64,000 bases of DNA from UBA4582 sp965657335. Its GTDB lineage: Bacteria > Pseudomonadota > Gammaproteobacteria > Pseudomonadales > Azotimanducaceae. Of the stretch, positions 45,330 through 54,679 are shown in pieces. Every line of letters begins with the position of its first letter. The stretch's first letter is position 1. The DNA lies in contig CBFHOH010000005.1 in NCBI GenBank assembly GCA_965657335.1, positions 1 to 64,000 of the forward strand, in the 5' to 3' direction. The position numbers and the translations under genes were made by a program. Under the pieces are notes generated by a model. It did no database searches, was not told the DNA's origin, and saw nothing but the letters and a program-made list of their open reading frames with translations.

Positions 45330-45821
45330 GTGATTAACTCGATGATAGCAAACCTACGTAGCCGATATATGACGCTCGAGCCGAGGGATCGCACCGCGGT
45401 CGTCGTGTTATCGATATTTTTCGGAATATTGACCTTCTATTTTGCGATCTGGCAACCTCTGCATGATTTTAAGGCATCGAGCCAAGACGAGCTGAACCGT
45501 CAGGCGGAGCTGCTGCAAAGCATGCGAGCGTCGGAAAAAGAAGCACGCGCCTCATCAGGTAATTCAGCGCCGGCACCCACCGGGCAGTCGTTATTAACTC
45601 AGGTTTCTCGCACGGCGCAACAATTTGGAATCAAGCCGAATCGATTGCAGCCAGAGGGAAGTGACGCTGTCAGTGTCTGGTTCGACGAAGTCAGCTTCAA
45701 CGACTTGATTAAATGGCTAAGCTCTCAGTCGCAGTCTGGCATGTCAGTGCGCCAAATTTCTATCGACAGGGAAGAGCGCCCTGGCAGAGTCAACGCTCGT
45801 ATAGTGCTGCGCAGTAATTGA
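45330..45821 (+). CDS. gspM: Type II secretion protein GspM
   Basis: A 163-residue inner-membrane protein with one helix (TAVVVLSIFFGILTFYFAIW) preceded by YMTLEPRDR, a GspM signature, then a coiled region and a small periplasmic domain ending VRQISIDREERPGRVNARI. It dimerises with GspL. Start choice is open between GTG at 45330 and ATG at 45342. It closes the operon; gspN is absent and dnaE2 converges on it. Confidence 0.9.
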   Translation: MINSMIANLRSRYMTLEPRDRTAVVVLSIFFGILTFYFAIWQPLHDFKASSQDELNRQAELLQSMRASEKEARASSGNSAPAPTGQSLLTQVSRTAQQFGIKPNRLQPEGSDAVSVWFDEVSFNDLIKWLSSQSQSGMSVRQISIDREERPGRVNARIVLRSN

Positions 45822-45898
45822 ATTTTAGACTGAGGTTGTTCTGTTGCACTCGTCTGATTTCGAGACTAGGTGATCATCAACACCTATCGCGCTCATCG

Positions 45899-48800
45899 TT
45901 AGCGAAAGTCTCTGGATTTCAACGAGAAATGCTCAAGATACGAACTTAGATCTTCGACATGCCCAGCGACAACATGGATAACCGATTTTTCCCGCTCTAG
46001 TACACCTTTGATCTTTAACAATCTGCCTTGAACGATGGCGGCTCTGTATTGTTCAAATATGCGCGACCAAACAACAATATTAATATTGTTAGTTTCATCC
46101 TCTAGCGTTAGAAATAGAACGCCTGTTGCTGTCGAGGGGCGTTGTCTGCCCGTCACAATACCTGCAACCTGAACAAAGCGGCCATGATTAAGTGGTTCGA
46201 GATCACATGCCCGCTTTAATTTGCTGAAAGGCTCACCGGCCTCTCGAAGCATGGCCATAGGGTGACGGCCAAGGGTGAGTCTAAGGCTCTGATAATCTGC
46301 TCGTAAATCGTCTGACTCGGCTGGTGCCGGTAGATAGATATCTTCTTGCTCGGCAATCATTTCCATTGGTGTGTTTGCGGGCAATAATCCTTTGGCTTCC
46401 CAGTGTGTTTGGTATCGATGTCCGGTTAAACGTTTGAAGGCGCCACCTTCTGTCAGTCGGGCGAGGTCTCCCCGGTCGAGGTGTACAGCTCGGGCAATGT
46501 TTTCAAGACTATTAAATGCGTTGGTATTCTGATGTTGGCAGATTGTCCGTGCCTGAATGATACGTAATGCTGTGGCTTCCCGTAGACCTTTTATTCGTTG
46601 AAATCCAAGTCTGATGGCGGGTTGTCTTGCACCAAAAGTTGCCGCGTGGGTTTTGTCATTGTCACCATTGTCATAGGCTTGCCCTTCGAGCGTAGATTCC
46701 CAGTCACTCTCGAGTATATCAACAGGCAGAATGGTGATGTTGTGCCGGACGGCGTCTTGAACGAGTTGTGATGGGGTATAAAACCCCATAGGTTGACTAT
46801 TTAGTAAGCCACAGTAAAAAGCGGCTGGTTCGTGTCTTTTTAACCAGGCAGAGAAATAGACGAGTAATGCAAAACTTGCTGCATGCGATTCAGGAAATCC
46901 ATAGTCACCGAAGCCTTTGATTTGCTCAAAAATTCTTTCCGCGAAATCTCTATCGTGACCACGTTCAAGCATGCCGTTTATAAGTTTTTGGCGAAATATA
47001 TCCAGACCTTCTTTACGTTTCCATGCTGCCATGGCGCGTCTTAATTGATCCGCTTCGCCTGGAGAGAATCCAGCAGCGACCACGGCCAGTTTGATAACCT
47101 GCTCCTGAAAAATCGGTACGCCAAGAGTACGACTTAGTACGGCTTTGACCGCGTCGTTCGTATAGGTGACTTGTTCTTCGCCATTTCTGCGCTTGAGAAA
47201 GGGATGAACCATATTGCCCTGTATAGGTCCTGGCCTAACAATGGCTACTTCTATGACAAGGTCATAGAAATTGTTAGGTTTAAGCCTCGGTAACATCGAG
47301 ATCTGTGCTCTTGATTCAACCTGAAAAACGCCGATGCTATCACCGCGTTGCAGCATCTGATAGGTTAACGGGTCCTCCGGCGGGATAGTTGCGATCGTCA
47401 TGTCGGTGCTGCGGTATTGGTTAACCATGTCAAGACTTTTGCGTATTGCCGTTAACATGCCTAATGCCAGTACATCTATTTTTAGCAGTCCTAGGGACTC
47501 TAGATCATTTTTGTCCCACTGAATGATTGTTCTGTCATTCATTGCTGCGTTTTCAACCGGTACGAGGTGAGAGAGTGGGCCTCTTGATATTACAAATCCC
47601 CCAACATGTTGTGAAAGGTGCCTGGGAAAGCCGAGTATTTCGTAGACCAATGTCATAAATTGATTGACCACAGGGCTGCGTGGGTTAATACCTGCTTCCT
47701 TAAACCGCTCCAGCAACACTTCTCGTTTGTCCCACCAAGAGAGTGTTTTTGTAAGTTGATCGACCAGTTGCAAGTCCATCCCAAGCGCTTTGCCAACATC
47801 GCGCACTGAACTTTTAGGTCTGTAAGTGACCACTGTAGCGGCAAGCGCTGCTCTGTGTCTGCCATACTTTTTGTAGATATATTGAATGACTTCTTCGCGT
47901 CTTTCGTGCTCGAAGTCGACATCAATATCTGGTGGTTCATCCCGCTCTACCGAGATAAATCGCTCGAATAACAGGTCTATCTTAGCGGGATTGACCTCGG
48001 TTATTTCCAAACAGAAACAAACTGCGCTATTTGCAGCTGAACCTCGGCCTTGACATAGTATGTTCTGGCTACGGGCGAAATGAACAACATCGAAGACTGT
48101 AAGAAAGTAATACTCGTATTGTAGTGCTTCAATGATGCTGAGTTCTTTCTCTATGATTTTCGTCACATCGGGTTTGACCCCTTCAGGCCAGCGTTTTTTT
48201 GCCCCCGCCTCAACAAGCTGGCGTAGATAGACATGTGGGGTCAGTCCCGGGGGAACTAATTCTTCCGGGTATTCATATCGAAGCTGATCGAGGGAAAAAT
48301 CACATAACTCTGCAATTTTTATGCTTTCTCTAAGTAACCCCTCTGGATAAGTTTTGGCTAGTAAAGCCAACGGACGTAAATATTTTTCTCTATTAGCAAA
48401 AAGTAATTTACCTGCGAGACGGACAGATTGCCCCATCCGGATAGCCGAGATGACATCTAGCAGGGCTTTTCGGTCTTTGTGATGCATGTGTACATCGCCA
48501 CAGGCAACCACAGGTATCTCAAGTTTTTCTGAAAGCGCGAGTACGCGGCTGTATGTTTCGGTTTCCTGCCCATCGGGGAATATCTCAGCACCAAGCCATA
48601 GCCGGTCTTTAAAGTACGCCATCAGTTTTGTAGCAATGTGCTCATCTGAAACATCGTTATTTTGGGCGCCGGGTAACCATATGGCGAGGCACTGATCCTG
48701 CGCAATGGCGAGATCATCAAGGTCAAGCTGATACTCGCCCTTGTTGGCTCGTCTGCGACCAATAGTGATCAGATTACATATCTGTCCATAAGCTGTTCTG

Positions 48801-49195
48801 TTAGGTGCAAGGAGTACCAGATGGACACTCTCCGGCATAGCGCTAGACTGATTCTTGATGACTTGCCGGGTTCTCTGCCCCCGAAGCTTGTTTCGCGTGG
48901 CCGCATGATCGGTACGAGGAAAATTAGAGTCGAAGCGGAACTCGCTACCTACAATGAGCTTGAGATTGCAGTCTTTGGCTGCGACATGCGCCTTGACAAC
49001 ACCGGCCATGGAACATTCATCGGTAATTGCTATTGCGCTATAACCGAGTGCGGCCGCTTGCTCTACGAGTTCGTCTGGGTGCGATGCTCCTCTGAGAAAC
49101 GAGTAGTTGGTAATACAATGCAATTCCGCATAATCTGCTTTTCTTTTCAGCCGTTTCTGCGTAAGCGTTGTGATTGAAGAAGCGTAGGGTGACAT
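45899..49195 (-). CDS. dnaE2: Error-prone DNA polymerase DnaE2 (ImuC)
   Basis: A 1098-residue C-family polymerase alpha subunit of the DnaE2 type, used for translesion synthesis with ImuA and ImuB. The N-terminal PHP domain reads LHCITNYSFLRGASHPDEL, a DnaE2 hallmark. The catalytic Asp residues are in EPPDIDVDFEHERREEV; GFGDYGFPESHAASFALLVY is another DnaE2 signature. The C-terminal OB domain is around VAGIVTGRQRPSTATGVLF. ATG at 49195 follows GGAG. Two LexA boxes stand immediately upstream. It is separated from imuAB by 12 kb. Confidence 0.96.
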   Translation of the reverse strand: MSPYASSITTLTQKRLKRKADYAELHCITNYSFLRGASHPDELVEQAAALGYSAIAITDECSMAGVVKAHVAAKDCNLKLIVGSEFRFDSNFPRTDHAATRNKLRGQRTRQVIKNQSSAMPESVHLVLLAPNRTAYGQICNLITIGRRRANKGEYQLDLDDLAIAQDQCLAIWLPGAQNNDVSDEHIATKLMAYFKDRLWLGAEIFPDGQETETYSRVLALSEKLEIPVVACGDVHMHHKDRKALLDVISAIRMGQSVRLAGKLLFANREKYLRPLALLAKTYPEGLLRESIKIAELCDFSLDQLRYEYPEELVPPGLTPHVYLRQLVEAGAKKRWPEGVKPDVTKIIEKELSIIEALQYEYYFLTVFDVVHFARSQNILCQGRGSAANSAVCFCLEITEVNPAKIDLLFERFISVERDEPPDIDVDFEHERREEVIQYIYKKYGRHRAALAATVVTYRPKSSVRDVGKALGMDLQLVDQLTKTLSWWDKREVLLERFKEAGINPRSPVVNQFMTLVYEILGFPRHLSQHVGGFVISRGPLSHLVPVENAAMNDRTIIQWDKNDLESLGLLKIDVLALGMLTAIRKSLDMVNQYRSTDMTIATIPPEDPLTYQMLQRGDSIGVFQVESRAQISMLPRLKPNNFYDLVIEVAIVRPGPIQGNMVHPFLKRRNGEEQVTYTNDAVKAVLSRTLGVPIFQEQVIKLAVVAAGFSPGEADQLRRAMAAWKRKEGLDIFRQKLINGMLERGHDRDFAERIFEQIKGFGDYGFPESHAASFALLVYFSAWLKRHEPAAFYCGLLNSQPMGFYTPSQLVQDAVRHNITILPVDILESDWESTLEGQAYDNGDNDKTHAATFGARQPAIRLGFQRIKGLREATALRIIQARTICQHQNTNAFNSLENIARAVHLDRGDLARLTEGGAFKRLTGHRYQTHWEAKGLLPANTPMEMIAEQEDIYLPAPAESDDLRADYQSLRLTLGRHPMAMLREAGEPFSKLKRACDLEPLNHGRFVQVAGIVTGRQRPSTATGVLFLTLEDETNNINIVVWSRIFEQYRAAIVQGRLLKIKGVLEREKSVIHVVAGHVEDLSSYLEHFSLKSRDFR

Positions 49196-49205
49196 GACTC
49201 CATAG

Positions 49206-49244
49206 TACTGTTTATATATACATGTACTGTAAATATAAACAGTA
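49206..49244 (-). promoter_or_regulatory. Tandem LexA boxes upstream of dnaE2
   Basis: TACTGTAAATATAAACAGTA (49225-49244) is a full CTGT-N8-ACAG LexA site. The adjacent 49206-49225 carries CTGT-N8-ACAT, one mismatch from consensus. They end 11 bases before the dnaE2 ATG, so LexA would cover the promoter or leader. The divergent aldo/keto reductase starts 185 bases away on the other side and might also be touched. Confidence 0.9.
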
Positions 49245-49428
49245 TTGCGAGCGAGGGCAATATTAACTTCTAAATACGCGGGTTCCTAGCTTAGCCCCCG
49301 TGCGGACATTTAAGTTGCGAACATCTTTGACGAAAACAGTATTCATCAATTAGATATTTCTTAAGCGTTCGTCTACTGATACTCTTTAATTTTGTTCAAC
49401 TTATCATTACATATTTGCAGGGCAGGTC

Positions 49429-50337
49429 ATGATTGAAACAATTCCATTTGGGTCCACAGGCCATAACAGTAGCAGAATCCTGTTTGGAGCCGCTGCGTTA
49501 GGGGGGATGAAGCAATCCAAGGCTGACGATGTTATCGAATTGGTTAGGAGTTACGGTGTTAACCATTTTGACGTTGCGGCAAGTTACGGTGATGCTGAAC
49601 TGAGGCTTGCAGACTTCCTACAGGATGCTCGCGACGATGTGTTTCTAGCCACTAAAACCGGCGATCGAACCGCAGATGGGGCCAGGGCAAGCATTGAACG
49701 CTCGTTGAATCGAATGCAAGTCTCCCAGCTAGATTTGATTCAATTCCACAATCTCGCTCAGGATGAAGATTGGGAAACCGTCATGGCAAAAGGCGGTGCG
49801 CTTGAAGCGGCGATTAAGGCGAAAGAAGAGGGTCTAGTTAGATTTATTGGTGTAACTGGGCACGGAACGAAGATCGCAGAAATGCATCTTAAAAGTTTGT
49901 CCCAGTTCGATTTTACCTCGGTATTGCTACCTTACAGTCATGCATCGATGCAGGACGCTCAATATGCGAACGAGTTCGAAGAACTGTATCGCCTATGTGA
50001 GCAAAAGGGCATTGCGATGCAAACGATCAAGGCCATCGCCCATCGCCGTTGGGACGATGATGATGACGCAAAGCGATTTAGCTGGTACAAACCTATTCGC
50101 GAAGCGGATGCCTTAACCCGAGCAGTCCACTGGGTTTTGCGACGTCCAAACCTGTTTCTAAACAGCAGTAGTGACGCTACTTTACTGAAAATGGTGCTAG
50201 AAGCCGGCGCATCGTTCAATGCGGCCTCGATGAGTCCATCAAGCGCCCGCGAACTTGAGGCAGCCGTTGCCGCGGATGCTGACAACTTGAATGTGCAACC
50301 GCTATTCGAGCGTGGCGTTCAGGATGGCGTCGTTTAA
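49429..50337 (+). CDS. Aldo/keto reductase
   Basis: A 302-residue (beta/alpha)8 NAD(P)H-dependent oxidoreductase. The catalytic tetrad can be read: Asp and Tyr in NHFDVAASYGDAE, Lys in LATKTGDR and His in DLIQFHNL. It resembles the group of aldo/keto reductases with VTGHG and a late VHWVLRRP motif, the same broad group as the Tat-exported enzyme at 53140-54372, but it has no signal peptide and no Fe-S region, so it is cytosolic. It converges on the lar operon. The substrate is unknown. Confidence 0.85.
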   Translation: MIETIPFGSTGHNSSRILFGAAALGGMKQSKADDVIELVRSYGVNHFDVAASYGDAELRLADFLQDARDDVFLATKTGDRTADGARASIERSLNRMQVSQLDLIQFHNLAQDEDWETVMAKGGALEAAIKAKEEGLVRFIGVTGHGTKIAEMHLKSLSQFDFTSVLLPYSHASMQDAQYANEFEELYRLCEQKGIAMQTIKAIAHRRWDDDDDAKRFSWYKPIREADALTRAVHWVLRRPNLFLNSSSDATLLKMVLEAGASFNAASMSPSSARELEAAVAADADNLNVQPLFERGVQDGVV

Positions 50338-50355
50338 GCCGATAGCAGCCAGATG

Positions 50356-51042
50356 TTAAGAGATTTGATTGATAATTCGGATTGCAGCACAGGCTGCACC
50401 GTAACCGTTATCAATATTGACCACACTGATACCGGGAGAACAGCTGACAAGCAGTGAGCGAAGTGCCGTTTCTCCACCCTCAGCCATGCCGTACCCGACG
50501 GAAGTTGGTACGGCAATCAGCGCAGACGAAATCAATCCTCCAAGCACTGTCGGTAACGCTGCGTCCATCCCTGCTATGCAAATGACAACTTTGTAAGCTC
50601 GAATTTCTTCAAGTCGCTCAGTTAGCCGCCAAAGCCCTGCGACCCCCACGTCGCTGATCATCAGGGAATTGATGCCATAATAGTCGAGTGTTTTTTTCGC
50701 TTCGCTGGCGACGGGTACATCCGATGATCCGCCGCTGACGATTACTACGGATCTAGGTGAGCCGCTATATAAATCATTATGCTGTGATTCGTCAGTGGTA
50801 GCTGTTGGCAAATTACTGGCGGTGCGAGAGACGGGATCGTAAGTCAGGAAGCCGGGATGAACCTGTTCGATCAAGTTAAATTGTGGCGTGGTTAGCCGAG
50901 TGAAAAGCATGTGCTTGTCATGGGTTTTAAGGGTTTCACAAATTTCCAGCAGTTGGGTGTCGCTTTTCCCCTCGCTAAATACGGCTTCCGAGAGACCGGT
51001 TCGATTCTCTCGTTCGGTATCAAGATTTATTTCGTCAGTCAT
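50356..51042 (-). CDS. larB: Nickel-pincer cofactor synthesis protein LarB
   Basis: A 228-residue PurE-like enzyme that carboxylates nicotinic acid adenine dinucleotide and releases AMP, the first step to the nickel-pincer nucleotide. VVIVSGGSSDVPVASEAKKT, SDVGVAGLWRLTERLEEI and ICIAGMDAALPTVLGGL are typical, ending with SCSPGISVVNIDNGYGAAC. ATG at 51042 is chosen; a TTG at 51078 would add an overlap with larE. The gene is last in the operon, and its 5' end lies 19 bases after the larE stop. Confidence 0.93.
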   Translation of the reverse strand: MTDEINLDTERENRTGLSEAVFSEGKSDTQLLEICETLKTHDKHMLFTRLTTPQFNLIEQVHPGFLTYDPVSRTASNLPTATTDESQHNDLYSGSPRSVVIVSGGSSDVPVASEAKKTLDYYGINSLMISDVGVAGLWRLTERLEEIRAYKVVICIAGMDAALPTVLGGLISSALIAVPTSVGYGMAEGGETALRSLLVSCSPGISVVNIDNGYGAACAAIRIINQIS

Positions 51043-51061
51043 TCGCTCTGCCGCCCCGTAT

Positions 51062-51904
51062 TTATGCTTTGACTTCAAGTGTGTCGATCAAAAAAGCACT
51101 ACCACGTCGATAAGGTTCAAGTGTGATGTTGGCAACTTGTTCGTGGTAGTGATTCGAAATAAAAATGTCTGATACAAGTTTTTGCGCTTCAACGCCCAAC
51201 ACTGAATTTGCTTCGATTTCTTGTTCTGATTCGATCTCGATAGCAACCGAGGAGGGCCTTATTCTGCAGCGCACACCCTGCAGATGAATACGTGTCGATA
51301 GTAAATCCCAGAGTTGTTCTTCTGCCTCGGCAATAAGTGGCAAAAGGACTGCGTCGATTGCCAGACCGGTCGTGACCCTAGAAGAGAGACAGGGAGCAGC
51401 AGGTAGCTCGTATAAATCGTTTAGCCCCAAAGATTTCGCGATACCTCGCAGTGTCGTCTTATCAATACCCACGTCAACAAAAGGGTGTACAACCTTTCTT
51501 TCCTGGGCGGCAATCAAACCGGGGCGATAGTCTGAGAGATCATCGAGGTTGGTACCCGAGGCGATCGTTAACTCGGTAAAGCTCTGTATGGTCGAATACA
51601 GATTACGCTTACAGAAATAACAACGATTAGCAGGATTGGCAACGTACTCCGGGTCCTCTATCTCTTGTGCATTAATGATCTCAAGATCCCAATGTTCGCT
51701 CTTTGCATATTGCTTGACACGTGCCGTTGCCGACAAGGGCACGGCCGGAGAAATAGCATGGAATATTTTACAACCAGGTAGCACACGATTGGCAACAACC
51801 GCCAGCGTCATGCTGTCAACGCCGCCGCTGACGGCGATCGCTATTTGGCCTAGCGATCTTAAATGCGCTGACAATTTTTCGAGAGACTCATCTTTATCGT
51901 TCAT
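51062..51904 (-). CDS. larE: Pyridinium bisthiocarboxylate synthase LarE
   Basis: A 280-residue PP-loop ATPase that turns the two carboxylates of the LarB product into thiocarboxylates. The PP-loop is SGGVDS at 26-31. C172 in PAAPCLSSR corresponds to the sacrificial Cys of Lactobacillus LarE, and a further C95/C98 pair lies in NRCYFCKRN. Three cysteines in this arrangement suggest the cluster-dependent, catalytic type of LarE described in some other organisms; this is inference. It lies between larC and larB. Confidence 0.92.
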   Translation of the reverse strand: MNDKDESLEKLSAHLRSLGQIAIAVSGGVDSMTLAVVANRVLPGCKIFHAISPAVPLSATARVKQYAKSEHWDLEIINAQEIEDPEYVANPANRCYFCKRNLYSTIQSFTELTIASGTNLDDLSDYRPGLIAAQERKVVHPFVDVGIDKTTLRGIAKSLGLNDLYELPAAPCLSSRVTTGLAIDAVLLPLIAEAEEQLWDLLSTRIHLQGVRCRIRPSSVAIEIESEQEIEANSVLGVEAQKLVSDIFISNHYHEQVANITLEPYRRGSAFLIDTLEVKA

Positions 51905-51955
51905 AAGCTGCTAATTACTTCGTTGGACACCTTGGGAAATCACTGTTGCAATTTA

Positions 51956-53131
51956 TCAGTCTTCTGTTGACTGGTTTTCAATGTCTATTTTAGTCGACCG
52001 GCGTTTAATTCCGGGTAGATGCGCTATGTCATCAATTTCTACTTTGGTTGTCACGTTGTCGAGCCTTGCCGCACGCTTTGTTCTGTATGTCTCTGTGCCT
52101 ATTTGTACGATGTGATTACTGCGGCTGAGTATTGCACGCCCGCGTTCGGCTCTTCGTATGCCAAGCGTGGTGGTTTCTTCAAAACACCGCGCGATAACAT
52201 CAGATTCCACCTGCGGGGTCGTTAATATTTGCACGGCAATCATCATGCGGCCTTTTTTGCCATAGGCCAATGATTGATTTACGTCTAAAACACCGAGTTG
52301 TTCTCGAATATTCTCAAGCGCTACTGACAGGTCCTCGGGCGTTTGATCATCAACTTCAAAATTTAATTGAACCACACGATCTTCGATCCAGGGTCGCTCT
52401 TTGATGTTTTTGCTTGCTTCAAAAAATGACACGCGCGTCACATTCGAAATACCGGGGAAGTTTTTCGAGCCGAAGCCATAGCCAGCCCCTAACAACACTG
52501 ACGAAGCCGGCTTGCTGCCGGGACTGAGATATTTAAGTATCGCGGCGCCGGTTGGCGTGATTCGTTCTCCGTTTATCCCGTCGTCAATAAACTCGAACCC
52601 CTTTAACAATAGTGCTGTCGCAGGTGCTGGAACGGGTAGCGATCCATGCGCCGTTTTTACCCGTCCGCCGCCTAGGGGTAGGGGCGATACCGATGCGCTT
52701 GTGATACCCGTCTGATCAATAAGCCATGCTGCAGTAATGATATCGGCAATTGAATCCCAAGCCCCAACTTCGTGAAAGGCTATATCTTCAACCGCTTTGC
52801 CGTGAACTTCAGCTTCAGCCTCGGCAAGAAGCAGGAATATGTCCAAGCTAATTTGTTGTGTTTTTTCACCTAGCGAAGATGCTTCAATGCTTTGTTTAAT
52901 ATCACGATAGTGTCTGTGATGATGGGCTTCGGATTCTGCGAGAACGTTAAAGTAGGTTCCGGTTAAAACACCATCGTTTTTTTTTGTCGCGGATAATTCG
53001 ACGAGGTGAGCAAAGCCGGCAAGCTCAATTTGCGTGAGTAATTCCGGTACAGGCGTTTCCAGGTAGTCTAGCATCGCACCGACGAACATATTGCCGGATA
53101 GTCCGCCGACCAAGTCAAGATGTATATGCAT
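51956..53131 (-). CDS. larC: Nickel insertion protein LarC
   Basis: A 391-residue CTP-dependent cyclometallase that inserts Ni into the dithio-pyridinium mononucleotide. The family opening DLVGGLSGNMFVGAMLD, a His-rich segment (AHHHRHYRDI, about residues 69-78), FHEVGAWDSIADI, GRVKTAHGSLPVPAPAT and RITPTGAAIL are present, and the C-terminal LarC2 part (VVQLNFEVDDQTPEDL) is fused. In Lactobacillus the two parts are joined by frameshifting; here it is one uninterrupted frame. It starts eight bases after the Tat-exported reductase gene. Confidence 0.93.
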   Translation of the reverse strand: MHIHLDLVGGLSGNMFVGAMLDYLETPVPELLTQIELAGFAHLVELSATKKNDGVLTGTYFNVLAESEAHHHRHYRDIKQSIEASSLGEKTQQISLDIFLLLAEAEAEVHGKAVEDIAFHEVGAWDSIADIITAAWLIDQTGITSASVSPLPLGGGRVKTAHGSLPVPAPATALLLKGFEFIDDGINGERITPTGAAILKYLSPGSKPASSVLLGAGYGFGSKNFPGISNVTRVSFFEASKNIKERPWIEDRVVQLNFEVDDQTPEDLSVALENIREQLGVLDVNQSLAYGKKGRMMIAVQILTTPQVESDVIARCFEETTTLGIRRAERGRAILSRSNHIVQIGTETYRTKRAARLDNVTTKVEIDDIAHLPGIKRRSTKIDIENQSTED

Positions 53132-53139
53132 TCGTTAAA

Positions 53140-54372
53140 CTAACTCAACATGACGTGGGTAGGTCCACAGTAACTGGAGATCGAAATACCGTGGGTACAA
53201 GCATCCTGACACGGTTTGCCGTCGCAAGACAAACAGGGATTTGCGTTGGTAGTAATTTGTTCATACTCCGCTTTTGCGAATGGCAAGTTTCCGTAGTCCA
53301 TAGCGTACATCCTCGTGCGTAAAACATCGGCTATATCTACCTGATGGGGACAACTGCCCGCGCAGTCGTTACAGGCGTGACGGCAATAGGTCAGATCCGT
53401 CATCCGGGCATATTGCTCTAATAGCTGGTAGTCTGATTCGGTAACTTGACGTTGTCCGGAGGCCCCGAGAAATTCATCGATTTTTGCTGTCGACGTCATC
53501 GATATGACGGTAGCATCCACGTAGGGTTGAGACAGTGTCCATTTAAATGCCGCTTGCGCATAAGTTGCGCCATTCTTCTCAAAGGGCCGCATATCATTCA
53601 GCTTGGCGCCACGCAGTACCTTCATACCGATGATGCCAATATTTTTTGCTTTCGCTTTCTCCATGGCAGCAGGCAGCAAGGGTTGATTTGCTACCCAATC
53701 GAACGAGCGTAAAAATCGTTCATAAAACACCGGGTCCTGGCCAAAATTCTGCGCCAGCAACAAAACATCAAAGAGATCATTGTCGGCTGCGTAATCGACG
53801 CATTGGGCAAGATTACCAGCGTGCCCGGACATGCCTGAAAAACGAATTTTGCCCTGTTGCTTGGATTTCTCAATAAACTCAAACCACTCGGGGTTCTGTA
53901 GTCGATCTAGGGAATTAACCGCATGGTTGAAGTAAATGTCGATGTAATCAGTCTGGAGTCTGTTCAGGCTGGCTTCAAGGGCAATCATGAGATCACTGGC
54001 GCGGGTTGAGGCGTAGGCTTTGGTTTTTGTGCCGATGATGACTTTATCGCGGTCTCCTTTTAACGCACGGCCAAGCACCGGTTCCGAAACTCCTCGGGCG
54101 TAATCCTCTGCAGTGTCAAAATAATTAACACCTCTCGCGAGCGCGTGTCGGACAAGACTTTCCTCGCCAGCTCTTATCTGGCTCGAGCCAAACGAGATAT
54201 CTGATATGCGCAGTCCAGTGTTACCGAGTTCAGCATATCGCCTAACTTCGGGGGGCTGATTACCCGCTGTTTTTGCGGCTGCTACTGAAGTTGCGGGCAT
54301 TGCCTGAGCAATTCCCGTTGCACCAACTGCACCGATTTTAAGGAATGATCTTCTGTCCATACCTGAAGCCAT
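53140..54372 (-). CDS. Tat-exported aldo/keto reductase with C-terminal Fe-S domain
   Basis: A 410-residue protein. A Tat signal (MDRRSFLKIGAVGATG) predicts folded export to the periplasm. The reductase domain has its tetrad in NYFDTAEDYARG, IGTKTKAY and IYFNHAVNS. The C-terminal 75 residues are Cys-rich: YCRHACNDCAGSCP, then CLSCDGKPCQDACTHG, suited to one or two 4Fe-4S clusters. GGAG lies eight bases before the ATG at 54372. It leads the operon with larC, larE and larB, so a link to nickel-pincer chemistry is possible but unproven. Confidence 0.88.
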   Translation of the reverse strand: MASGMDRRSFLKIGAVGATGIAQAMPATSVAAAKTAGNQPPEVRRYAELGNTGLRISDISFGSSQIRAGEESLVRHALARGVNYFDTAEDYARGVSEPVLGRALKGDRDKVIIGTKTKAYASTRASDLMIALEASLNRLQTDYIDIYFNHAVNSLDRLQNPEWFEFIEKSKQQGKIRFSGMSGHAGNLAQCVDYAADNDLFDVLLLAQNFGQDPVFYERFLRSFDWVANQPLLPAAMEKAKAKNIGIIGMKVLRGAKLNDMRPFEKNGATYAQAAFKWTLSQPYVDATVISMTSTAKIDEFLGASGQRQVTESDYQLLEQYARMTDLTYCRHACNDCAGSCPHQVDIADVLRTRMYAMDYGNLPFAKAEYEQITTNANPCLSCDGKPCQDACTHGISISSYCGPTHVMLS

Positions 54373-54679
54373 GAGAAAGTCTCCGTAGGATTTGATTCGC
54401 GCGTTCGTAAGATGACAAAAATTCTACCTCCGTGAGGACGAAATAAAAACTGTTCGCGTTTTAAAACAGAGATTATGTATTTGATCGCTGGTTTGAATTT
54501 TAGTCTTATCACTAGCAAGACGCATGGGATGCCTTTCACAATAATGCAGCGCTGCGCTACGATGACGCTGCGGGCCAATTTGTTCTGCAAAAAAATAAGC
54601 CGGCTTTTGAGCGCTCGGCTGGTACATAGACCGAGCTCAATAATAATAAGATAGTAATGTATATGCGGGAGATAACGTG
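54373..54679. other. Divergent gap between Tat reductase/lar operon and AbgT gene
   Basis: A 307-base gap that must hold two divergent promoters. I see no convincing gene; open frames on the minus strand here lack ribosome-binding sites and family features. An interrupted dyad AGCCG/CGGCT lies in the right half, near 54599-54621, but no strong operator or hairpin. Confidence 0.4.

Noticed and set aside
45867..45886. Hairpin TAGGTG/CACCTA between gspM and dnaE2
   Set aside because: Only a 6-bp stem without a T-tract; too weak to call a terminator.
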